Source of the DNA: JABMPR01 sp964508765
GTDB lineage: Bacteria > Fidelibacterota > UBA8477 > JABMPR01
DNA length: 32,607 nucleotides
Assembly (NCBI GenBank): GCA_964508765.1
Contig: CAZDVD010000030.1
Location: 1-32,607, forward strand
Direction: 5' to 3'
Shown here: piece by piece, positions 17,324 through 24,457 of the stretch
Position numbering within the stretch: position 1 is the first letter of the stretch
Layout: each line of letters starts with the position of its first letter
The notes under the pieces: model-generated
What the model saw: the letters and a program-made list of their open reading frames with translations, nothing else
Database searches by the model: none
What the model was told of the DNA's origin: nothing
Position numbers and translations under genes: made by a program

Positions 17324-17402
17324 CCCCTTCGGTAATGGTTGAAGGGGTTGATTATGGCGAGTATATTTGCCGTCCAAATTCGACAATTTCTCTATGTCGA
17401 AT
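17324..17402 (+). promoter_or_regulatory. Two hairpins in the leader of the citrate lyase operon
   Basis: Two inverted repeats lie between the mutY terminator and citDE. CCCCTTC/GAAGGGG (17324-17330 with 17341-17347) has a 10-base loop. ATTCGACA/TGTCGAAT (17378-17385 with 17395-17402) is a perfect 8-bp stem with a 9-base loop. Neither ends in a T-run, so they are more likely operator or leader elements than terminators. The second ends 58 bases before the citDE start. Confidence 0.4.
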
Positions 17403-17460
17403 CGTCTTATGACAGAAATGTAAAAATGGACTTTAACCCTTTATTTAAGGTGAAGTGAGA

Positions 17461-18672
17461 ATGAGTAAGATGTTTCAGGCAGGTCCCCTGGGGACTCGTA
17501 TTAAATCTGATTGCCAAGTGTTTTACAAGCCCGGTTCAGAAGCACTCAAAATTCAAATTGAAAGTAAGGTTGATGTTCTGTTTTCGAATGCAATCCGTGA
17601 GCTGGCAGAAAAGACGTTCGCCAGTTTTGGAATCGCTACCGGCTCAGTAGAAATTAAAGACTTTGGCGCCCTGCCTTTTGTCATGATGGCTCAAATCGAG
17701 ACCGTGGTCAAAAGAGCCCACCCTGAAGTTGATGCGGAGGTATTGCCTGAATTCAAAACCCATGCTCAATATGAAACCACCTTTGGACGTTTTCGTCGGA
17801 GTCGTCTCTATTTACCAGGCAATCAGCCCAAGCTCTTTTTGAATGCTGGTATTCACCAACCCGATTGTATTATTCTGGATCTTGAGGATTCTGTTCCTCT
17901 TGCAGAAAAAGACGCTGCACGACACATTGTGAGAAACGCTCTCCGAACACTGGATTTCTTTGGCGCAGAGCGAATGGTCAGAATAAATCAGGGCGAGTTG
18001 GGTATGGTGGATCTCGAAGCTATTATTCCTCACAATGTTCACACCGTTCTTTTACCCAAAGCGGAAACTGCTGATCAAGTCATTGCCATGGAAACCAAGG
18101 TTAAGGAGATTCTCAAGGAAAAGGGTCTCAAGAAAAAAGTGTATTACATGCCCATTCTGGAAAGTGCTCGGGGTGTGCTCAATGCCTACGATATTGCCAT
18201 GGCCAGCAAGAATAATGTGGGTTTGGCCATGGGTCTTGAGGATTACACTGCCGATATCGGAATTCAACGTACTCTGGAAGGCAAGGAGTCCTTCTTTGCT
18301 CGCTCCATGCTGGTCAATGCAGCCCGTGCCGCAGGAATCCAACCCATTGATACCGTCTTTAGTGATGTGAGTAACGAAGCTGCCTTAAGAGAATCTGTAC
18401 GTGTAACCAAATCGATGGGCTTTGATGGCATGGGCTGCATTCATCCCCGCCAGATCAAACCCATCCATGAAGAATTTGCCCCGACCGAAATTGAAATATC
18501 AAAAGCAAAACGTATCATCGTTGCTGCAAATGAGGCAGAAGCTAAGGGCCTTGGCGTAGTCGCTGTGGGATCCAAGATGATTGATCCTCCTGTTGTCAAA
18601 CGTGCCGAACGAACCATTCGAATGGCAGTGGATACAGGGATGTTACCCGAAAACTGGAAAGATCAGGAATAA
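17461..18672 (+). CDS. citE: Citrate lyase acyl-carrier/beta-subunit fusion (CitD-CitE)
   Basis: A 403-residue protein joining two subunits that are normally separate. Residues 1-90 match CitD, the acyl-carrier subunit: AGPLGTRIKSD near the start, then FGALPFVMMAQIETVVKRA, which lines up with the E. coli CitD end. Ser16 is in the position of the Ser that carries the phosphoribosyl-dephospho-CoA arm. Residues 105-400 are CitE, a TIM-barrel lyase, with RSRLYLPG, LDLEDSVP (139-146), R174, E234 (ILESARG) and GCIHPRQ. With CitF it would cleave citrate to acetate and oxaloacetate. The ATG at 17461 has AAGGTG 8 bases before it. CitF follows after one inserted cassette; CitC, CitX and CitG are not in the window. 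Confidence 0.88.
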   Translation: MSKMFQAGPLGTRIKSDCQVFYKPGSEALKIQIESKVDVLFSNAIRELAEKTFASFGIATGSVEIKDFGALPFVMMAQIETVVKRAHPEVDAEVLPEFKTHAQYETTFGRFRRSRLYLPGNQPKLFLNAGIHQPDCIILDLEDSVPLAEKDAARHIVRNALRTLDFFGAERMVRINQGELGMVDLEAIIPHNVHTVLLPKAETADQVIAMETKVKEILKEKGLKKKVYYMPILESARGVLNAYDIAMASKNNVGLAMGLEDYTADIGIQRTLEGKESFFARSMLVNAARAAGIQPIDTVFSDVSNEAALRESVRVTKSMGFDGMGCIHPRQIKPIHEEFAPTEIEISKAKRIIVAANEAEAKGLGVVAVGSKMIDPPVVKRAERTIRMAVDTGMLPENWKDQE

Positions 18673-18682
18673 GAAAAAACAG

Positions 18683-19153
18683 TTAACCACAGAGAGCACA
18701 GAGTACACAGAGAAAAAGAATGGATTAGAGATGGATGACCTTAAATCCCTAAATCATTTGTCAGAGCAAATAATAGGTGCTGCCATAGAAGTACATAAGC
18801 ATCTCGGGCCAGGATTATTGGAATCCGCATATGAAGCATCTCTGTTTTATGAGTTGCATACATTGAAAAGCATGATGGTGCAAAGACAGGTTCCAATAAA
18901 GGTTCAATACAAAGGTCAGAATCTAGATGTTGGATATCGTATGGATTTAATAGTAGAAGATCAAATAATAATTGAGTTGAAGTCGGTTGATACAATTTCA
19001 GACGTCCATTTGGCTCAAACGCTCACGTATTTGAAACTGAGCGGAAAACATTTGGGTCTTATTATAAATTTTAACGTCAAATTATTAAAAAATGGAATTA
19101 AGAGGGTACTACACAATATTTAACTTTGTGCTCTCTGTGATCTCTGTGGTTTA
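18683..19153 (+). mobile_element. GxxExxY cassette 1 with inverted ends of 9-bp units
   Basis: About 471 bp between citDE and citF. The left end (18683-18718) and the inverted right end (19124-19153) each hold three 9-base units of the form NNCACAGAG read inward, starting with AACCACAGAG. Between them is one gene in the same direction as the operon. The right end directly abuts the gene's stop, and the ribosome-binding site of citF (AAAGG, 19153-19157) starts at its last base. No target duplication is evident to me. Mobility is inferred from the repeats and the other copies in the window. Confidence 0.65.
18731..19123 (+). CDS. GxxExxY protein (PD-(D/E)xK-like), copy 1
   Basis: A 130-residue protein of the GxxExxY family (PDDEXK_3-like). 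The naming motif is G28-LL-E31-SA-Y34. The nuclease-like core is D72 in GYRMDLIVED and E82-L-K84 in IIIELK, the D...ExK arrangement of restriction-endonuclease folds. The family's function is unknown. This copy is clearly diverged from the two others in the window, in parallel with its different end repeats. The frame stays open further upstream into citDE, but that is a shadow; I start at ATG 18731, inside the cassette. The ribosome-binding site is weak, which suggests low expression. Confidence 0.88.
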   Translation: MDDLKSLNHLSEQIIGAAIEVHKHLGPGLLESAYEASLFYELHTLKSMMVQRQVPIKVQYKGQNLDVGYRMDLIVEDQIIIELKSVDTISDVHLAQTLTYLKLSGKHLGLIINFNVKLLKNGIKRVLHNI

Positions 19154-19164
19154 AAGGTATGAAT

Positions 19165-20730
19165 ATGAAAAAGAAATATGAACTGGTAAAAAATGCAGCA
19201 GGACGGATGGTACCTACAGAAGTCAATGGCAAACCTCAGGTTCCCTTTCAAGGTGTAAATGGTTATAAGCCTGAGGGCCACAAAGCCGCCCCACTCATTG
19301 CTTCATGTACAGATTATCCCAGCGATGGTAACAAAGTGGTTGGCTCCATCAAAGAAGCTCTTGAACTGGCTGGACTCAAAGACGGCATGACCATTTCTTC
19401 ACATCATCATTTTCGCAATGGTGACCTCGTGATGAATCAGGTATTCGAAGCAGCTGATGAGCTGGGCGCCAAAGGTTTGATGTGGTTCCCCAGTGCTGCT
19501 TTTCCCTGTCATGCTCCCATAGCCAAACACATGGACAGCGGTCTAATTCATCATATTGAGGGCTCACTCAATGGACCTCTGGGCAAGTACGCGTCTCAGG
19601 GAAAGATGGATGGTTTGGCTGTTTTGCGATCCCACGGTGGGCGCTGGCAGGCGGTTCAGGATGGCGAGGTCCATATCGATATCGCTGTATTGGCTGCCCC
19701 AACTGCTGACCCTATGGGAAATGCCACAGGTGATCGTGGACCTTCAGCATGTGGATTGCTGGGCTTTGGTTTAGTGGACTCCATGTATGCCGATAAAGTA
19801 ATTATTGTTACGGATAATCTGGTTCCATTTCCTTGTTATCCCTGGCAAATTCAGGGTCAGAATGTGGATTATGTGGTCGTTCTGGATAAGGTTGGAGAGC
19901 CGGAGAAAATTGTTTCAGGGACCACACAACTTACCAAATCGCCAGATCGTCTTTACATCGCTGAGCTAACTGCAAAATTTGTTCGGGCAGCTGGAATAAT
20001 GAAAGATGGTTTCAGCTTTCAGGGTGGTGCAGGAGGGACGTCCCTGGCTTTCGCCATTTATTTAAAAAAGATGATGATTGAGGCTGGGATAAAAGCGCGT
20101 TTCGTTCGTGGTGGCTCCACAAAATATTTGGTCGAAATGTTGGAAGAGGGACTCACAGACTACATTCTTGATGGGCAGACCTTTGATCTGGAAGGTGTGC
20201 GGTCCATGCGTGAAAATGAAGGCCATGTAAATACTTCACCTTTTACCAGTTACAACTGGCACGGTAAAGGCAATTTTGCTTCTCAACTGGATGCTGTTGT
20301 GCTTGGTGCCACAGAAGTGGATGTAAATTTTAATGCCAATGTGGTGACCCATTCTGATGGACAGATGCTCCATGGGATCGGTGGCTGGCAGAATTGTCTG
20401 TTCAGCAAATGTACCATTTTACCCATACCGGCGTTCCGTGATCGCATTCCTGTGATTGTGGATGAAGTCACAACCCTGGTCGGTCCTGGAGAACTGGTTG
20501 ATGTGATTGTTACGGAACGAGGGATTGCGATTAACCCTCTGCGAACTGATTTGATTGAGGCAACCAAAGATAGTGGCTTACCCATTCGTACCATCCACGA
20601 GCTAAAAGCTGAAATTGATGACCTTGTTGGTGGTATCCCTCAGAAGCCCAGACTCACAGATGAACCCATTGGTGTGGTGAAGTGGGTTGATGGGACAGTG
20701 ATTGATACAATATTTAAGACAGAAGAATAA
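19165..20730 (+). CDS. citF: Citrate lyase alpha subunit (citrate CoA-transferase)
   Basis: A 521-residue CitF. The family start (KNAAGRMVPTEVNG, PFQGVNGYKPEG) and ASCTDYPSDGNKVV, ISSHHHFRNGD, GNATGDRGPSACG, FSFQGGAGGTSLA and VTHSDGQMLHGIGGWQNCLFSK blocks are all present, so the CoA-transferase fold is complete. It exchanges the acetyl group on the CitD arm for citrate, giving citryl-CitD and acetate; the CitE domain then releases oxaloacetate. I start at ATG 19165 because AAAGG (19153-19157) is 7 bases away; the ATG at 19159 is too close. That site lies at the end of the GxxExxY cassette, so the insertion appears to sit just upstream of the site used for translation. Confidence 0.93.
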   Translation: MKKKYELVKNAAGRMVPTEVNGKPQVPFQGVNGYKPEGHKAAPLIASCTDYPSDGNKVVGSIKEALELAGLKDGMTISSHHHFRNGDLVMNQVFEAADELGAKGLMWFPSAAFPCHAPIAKHMDSGLIHHIEGSLNGPLGKYASQGKMDGLAVLRSHGGRWQAVQDGEVHIDIAVLAAPTADPMGNATGDRGPSACGLLGFGLVDSMYADKVIIVTDNLVPFPCYPWQIQGQNVDYVVVLDKVGEPEKIVSGTTQLTKSPDRLYIAELTAKFVRAAGIMKDGFSFQGGAGGTSLAFAIYLKKMMIEAGIKARFVRGGSTKYLVEMLEEGLTDYILDGQTFDLEGVRSMRENEGHVNTSPFTSYNWHGKGNFASQLDAVVLGATEVDVNFNANVVTHSDGQMLHGIGGWQNCLFSKCTILPIPAFRDRIPVIVDEVTTLVGPGELVDVIVTERGIAINPLRTDLIEATKDSGLPIRTIHELKAEIDDLVGGIPQKPRLTDEPIGVVKWVDGTVIDTIFKTEE

Positions 20731-20750
20731 CTATTTCAGGAGACCTTCTT

Positions 20751-20894
20751 GGTTCGTCATCCCGAGCACTTCGACTTCGCTCAGCACGAGCTTCGTCGAG
20801 GGAGAAGGAACCGGTGATTAGGTGTTTGACGATTGATATAAAGAGAGAAGAAAAAAATATGGACCAGAGACCCTTCGACTTCGCTCAGGGTGAC
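20751..20894. repeat. Two TTCGACTTCGCTC palindromic intergenic repeats
   Basis: Two copies share the core CTTCGACTTCGCTCAG (20769-20784 and 20873-20888). The first is bracketed by GGTTC (20751-20755) and GAACC (20808-20812); the second by CCCT and AGGG. They form hairpins and fill most of the 205-base gap after citF. This type of dispersed, REP-like repeat recurs inverted at 32527. They may protect mRNA ends or mark old small mobile elements. Confidence 0.6.
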
Positions 20895-20935
20895 GTAAAA
20901 GGATTCCATGATTAAATAAAGGAGATAATAATAAG

Positions 20936-21469
20936 ATGAAAAATAAAGTACTTAAAATCTGGCCTGAGATCGAGTGGATCAAGGACAATGACTTACGCGA
21001 AAAAACCCTGAATGCCTGGGTGTGGGCAATTGAAAATAGTGTCCTTTCCCCAGAAGACCTTGAGGTTATCCCCTTTAGTTTATTGATTAAAGATGTGAAT
21101 GTATCTTTTATGAATCATAAAAGGACCTGTGTCCAGCTGGCTGTGGATATTGCCAGGCGTATGCAGGAGAATTTTGGTGATGCCATGAAAATCGATATGG
21201 ACATTTTAATTTCTGGCGCCATCCTCATCGACATCGGTAAGCTGCTTGAGTACGAAATGCAAGATGGCAAGTTAGGTACCAGCTCAATGGGTAAAATTGT
21301 ACGTCATCCCTTCAGTGGCGCATCCATCGCTTTTCAGTTTGAATTGCCACCAGAGGTTCAGCATATTATCGCTACCCACTCCAAAGAAGGAGATTTGGGA
21401 ATGAGAACCGTTGAATCAATTATAGTACATCACGCCGACTTTGTGTCATTCGAGCCCTTTAAGGCATAA
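20936..21469 (+). CDS. HD-domain-like protein, HD doublet altered
   Basis: A 177-residue protein with the layout of an HD metal-dependent phosphohydrolase: H61 (FMNHKRTC), the doublet position at I98-D99 (AILIDIGKLLEY), H124 (RHPFSGA), H143/H148 and H165/H166/D168 (VHHADFVS). The canonical doublet is HD; here the His is Ile. The metal site may therefore be mononuclear or lost, so hydrolase activity is uncertain. Other HD proteins cleave phosphate esters or nucleotides. GGAG lies about 13 bases before the ATG at 20936. No signal peptide. It sits 47 bases before sppA. Confidence 0.75.
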   Translation: MKNKVLKIWPEIEWIKDNDLREKTLNAWVWAIENSVLSPEDLEVIPFSLLIKDVNVSFMNHKRTCVQLAVDIARRMQENFGDAMKIDMDILISGAILIDIGKLLEYEMQDGKLGTSSMGKIVRHPFSGASIAFQFELPPEVQHIIATHSKEGDLGMRTVESIIVHHADFVSFEPFKA

Positions 21470-21516
21470 TTCAACGACAATAGCTTGACAGATATTTAGA
21501 GAAAAGGACATCTTTT

Positions 21517-23961
21517 ATGATCAGAGTTATAGCATTATTTCTATTAAGTACGAGCCTCGTTTTGGCTCAAATCCAGGTCTTACAGCCCTCGGTAGCAGCC
21601 ACAGATGATCCCTTAGCTATTCGCTATAATCCTGCTGGTCTGGGGTTTAATAGTCATACTGAAAGTATGTTGATCACCCACTTTGATGGATCCGCTTTTA
21701 CCAAGGATTTCGCCTATTTCAGTCAAAACAAAAATTCAGGTTTTGGCTATCAATGGGATGTGAATTCTGCTACAAATATCTGGAGTTTTAGTCAGGGAAT
21801 TAAAGTTTCAAAATCACATCGCGTGGGATTTACCTATAGCTTTGATGATTCCCAGTGGAAAGACGGGCGTTTTAACCTGGGTTGGATGCATCGTCCTTTT
21901 CCCATGCTTGCACTGGGAGCGCATATCGAGAATGTATGGTCTGGGAACACTGATGCCCTGAAGCTTAACTCTGGTATCGCCGTTCAAAATAGAACGGGTC
22001 GTTTTGGGGGTGGGATAGATTTGGCTAAGACAGAGGGCAATTCTGACCTTGATGGTTTTCTCACCGCATTTATCGAACCTATCAAAGGTGTTCGCTTAAA
22101 CACATATACAGAGCTGGGCGAAAGCAACTACGGCATTTCACTAAGCATCTTCATACCTGACATGGGTATTGAGAGCCATGGAAACTCCGGCAATTCTTCA
22201 TCTCAAACGTTTGTGATTCGATCAACAGCCAATCCCTACCGCTCAATTTTTGGAGAACCATCACTAAAGAAGGAGGCCAAGACCTACTTGCGCATGAAGT
22301 TAGAGGGGCTCTTTATTGAAGAACCAGAAATGAAGAAACCCAATTTCCCCATCAATTTTGATCTGAATATCCCCTTTCTTGGTGGAGCGGTTATCTATGG
22401 GAAACAGCTCAAGAAATTTCTAGATGAGATGGAGGAATACACAAAGGATCCCAACATTGACGGAATGATTATTGATCTGGGAAATGTCCGGGCTGGTTTC
22501 AGCAAGATGACCGAAATGAGAGATGCCTTTCAGCGTTTCCATGATGCGGGGAAAGAAATCATCGTTTATAGCAAATTTGGATTGGGAAATGGAAGTACAT
22601 ATCTGCTCTCAATGGCTGATGAAATTTACGTACATGAGATGGCTGGTGTAGATCTTCGGGGGCTGGCTATGGAAGTTACCTTTTTCAGGGGATTACTGGA
22701 TACGCTTTCCATTGTTCCTGAAGTGTGGAGGGTGAGCCCCTATAAGACGGCTTCAGATCGCTATCTCAATGACAAAATGTCCGCAGCCATGCGTGAGAAT
22801 TACTCACAGTTTCTTGAGGGTGTCTATGGTGAGTTTATTTCCGGTATCGCTGAAGGCAAGGGCTGGGATCTGGACAAAACCCGCGAGGTGGTAGATAATG
22901 GCCCCTATATGCTTACAGCCAAGGCTCAAGAAGCTGGACTGATAACCGGAACTATGTATCCCGATGAATTCAAAAAATACGTCGAGGATCTCAATGGGGG
23001 TAAAGTCAGAATAATCAAAGTGAAAACAAAAGAAGCCCCCCCAGGTTACCAGTATGCCTGGCGCCATGATAAGGTTAGTGAGAAAATCGCGGTGATCTAT
23101 GCCGTGGGCGGTATCGTTTCCGGGAAAAGTAAGCGAGGACCTGCTGGATCGACCACCATGGGTGATGAAACCATTGCCAATGCGATTAAGGAAGCCCGTG
23201 AAGACAAGAGTATTAAAGCTATTGTGCTGCGTATAGACAGCGGCGGTGGATCGGCTCTGGCATCGGATATCATGTGGCGGGAGATTCTCAAAACCACTGA
23301 GACAGATTCGGCCAACATTAAACCCTTTATCGCATCCATGTCAGATGTGGCTGGTTCAGGTGGCTATTATATCGCCTGTCAGGCCGATAGTATTATTGCC
23401 TATCCATCAACCTTAACAGGCTCCATTGGTGTCATTAGTATGCGTCTGAACTTCTCCCAACTAATGGAACGCTTTGGTGTCCATGTGGATGGGATAAAAA
23501 TGGGTAAAAATGCCGATTTTGCCAGTGGCAGCCGTCTGGCTAGTGATGAAGAAAGCGCATTGATCCTGGAATCTGTCAGCGATATCTATCTGAAATTTAA
23601 AGAGCGGGTGATCAAGGGTCGTGAAAATCTAAATGATGTGGATGCCCTGGATAGTCTGGCCCTGGGTCGCGTCTGGACAGGTGCTGATGCCAAGAAAAAT
23701 GGTCTTATCGATGAATTGGGTGGTTATTACGATGCCATCGACCTGGCAAAAAAAGCTGCTGGCATTGAAGGTGATGTCGACATTGTGGAAATGCCATTCA
23801 GGGAAAAAAGAACGAATTTCAAGAACATGTTTAACACGACGACTCAGCTTGATCTGCTTTCAAGTAGCGTCCTGGAATCACTCAATGTGGATGACCTGAT
23901 TACTATCATGGAAGGTGGTCAAATTCAGATGATCATGCCAGTGAAAGTGGAAATCAAGTAA
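21517..23961 (+). CDS. sppA: SppA signal peptide peptidase fused to an outer-membrane-barrel-like domain
   Basis: An 814-residue protein with a signal peptide (MIRVIALFLLSTSLVLA). Residues 20-235 look like an OmpP1/FadL/PorV-type barrel: ATDDPLAIRYNPAGLG (28-43, holding the NPAGL signature) then strand after strand ending in aromatic residues. From about 290 on it is a 67-kDa type SppA with two crotonase-like halves. The catalytic dyad is Lys410 (SPYKTAS) and Ser614 (AGSGGYY), about 204 apart, as in E. coli SppA (K209/S409). SppA degrades membrane-bound signal peptides. The extra N-terminal barrel would place the protease at the outer membrane or anchor it there, which is unusual. The AAAGGA site lies about 8 bases before the ATG. 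Confidence 0.9.
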   Translation: MIRVIALFLLSTSLVLAQIQVLQPSVAATDDPLAIRYNPAGLGFNSHTESMLITHFDGSAFTKDFAYFSQNKNSGFGYQWDVNSATNIWSFSQGIKVSKSHRVGFTYSFDDSQWKDGRFNLGWMHRPFPMLALGAHIENVWSGNTDALKLNSGIAVQNRTGRFGGGIDLAKTEGNSDLDGFLTAFIEPIKGVRLNTYTELGESNYGISLSIFIPDMGIESHGNSGNSSSQTFVIRSTANPYRSIFGEPSLKKEAKTYLRMKLEGLFIEEPEMKKPNFPINFDLNIPFLGGAVIYGKQLKKFLDEMEEYTKDPNIDGMIIDLGNVRAGFSKMTEMRDAFQRFHDAGKEIIVYSKFGLGNGSTYLLSMADEIYVHEMAGVDLRGLAMEVTFFRGLLDTLSIVPEVWRVSPYKTASDRYLNDKMSAAMRENYSQFLEGVYGEFISGIAEGKGWDLDKTREVVDNGPYMLTAKAQEAGLITGTMYPDEFKKYVEDLNGGKVRIIKVKTKEAPPGYQYAWRHDKVSEKIAVIYAVGGIVSGKSKRGPAGSTTMGDETIANAIKEAREDKSIKAIVLRIDSGGGSALASDIMWREILKTTETDSANIKPFIASMSDVAGSGGYYIACQADSIIAYPSTLTGSIGVISMRLNFSQLMERFGVHVDGIKMGKNADFASGSRLASDEESALILESVSDIYLKFKERVIKGRENLNDVDALDSLALGRVWTGADAKKNGLIDELGGYYDAIDLAKKAAGIEGDVDIVEMPFREKRTNFKNMFNTTTQLDLLSSSVLESLNVDDLITIMEGGQIQMIMPVKVEIK

Positions 23962-23968
23962 TTCGCTG

Positions 23969-24430
23969 TAACCACGGATTACACAGATTGCACTGAATTA
24001 TGACTCTGGGAAACACGAAGCTCATTCACGAGGATCTGACCTATAAGATTATTGGCTGTGCCTTTGAAGTTCACAAAGAGTTGGGTCCTGGGTTTTTAGA
24101 GGCCGCCTATGAGCAGGCGATGTTGATTGAGTTAAAGAAGCAAAGTCTCAACGTGGTCTCTCAAAAAAGTTTCCCTCTTTTTTACAAAGGCGTTCGGATA
24201 AAAGACTATGTATGTGACCTTGTGGTAGATGATAAGGTGATAATAGAGCTCAAAGTATTAAAGAGAATTGGCGATATTGAACGAGCTCAGACCTTGAATT
24301 ATTTGAAGGTTACCGGATTAAGAGTTGGATTGATTCTGAATTTTGGCGAAAAATCCCTGAAGCACGAAAGGTTGGTTTTGTAGGATGCTTTTACCATTAA
24401 AATCAGAGTAATCCGTGAAATCTGTGGTTA
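23969..24430 (+). mobile_element. GxxExxY cassette 2 with inverted ends of 9-bp units
   Basis: About 462 bp between sppA and the aconitase-like gene. The left end (23969-23998) has three 9-base units of the form CACNGATTN, preceded by AAC. The right end (24399-24430), read in reverse, begins CCACAGATTT and has the same period. The single gene inside runs with its neighbours. The aconitase ribosome-binding site (AAGGA, near 24446-24450) lies just outside the right end. Confidence 0.68.
24000..24383 (+). CDS. GxxExxY protein (PD-(D/E)xK-like), copy 2
   Basis: A 127-residue intact family member: G31-FL-E34-AA-Y37, then D73 in YVCDLVVDD and E83-L-K85 (IIELK). The ATG at 24000 lies right after the left end repeat. 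Over 115 residues it matches copy 3 without gaps at about 72% identity by my hand alignment, so these two are close relatives sharing the same end-repeat type. Function of the family unknown; the D...ExK pair suggests a nuclease-like fold, but I cannot show activity. It stands alone inside cassette 2, between sppA and the aconitase-like gene. Confidence 0.9.
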   Translation: MTLGNTKLIHEDLTYKIIGCAFEVHKELGPGFLEAAYEQAMLIELKKQSLNVVSQKSFPLFYKGVRIKDYVCDLVVDDKVIIELKVLKRIGDIERAQTLNYLKVTGLRVGLILNFGEKSLKHERLVL

Positions 24431-24457
24431 GCATATTTTTTACATAAGGAAATTGAA

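Noticed and set aside
18581..18730. Longer N terminus for GxxExxY copy 1
   Set aside because: It would overlap citDE by 90 bases and read through the cassette end; the family start is at 18731.
17461..20730. ATP-citrate lyase of the reductive TCA cycle
   Set aside because: The proteins match CitD, CitE and CitF, not the AclA/AclB ATP-grasp and CoA-ligase architecture.
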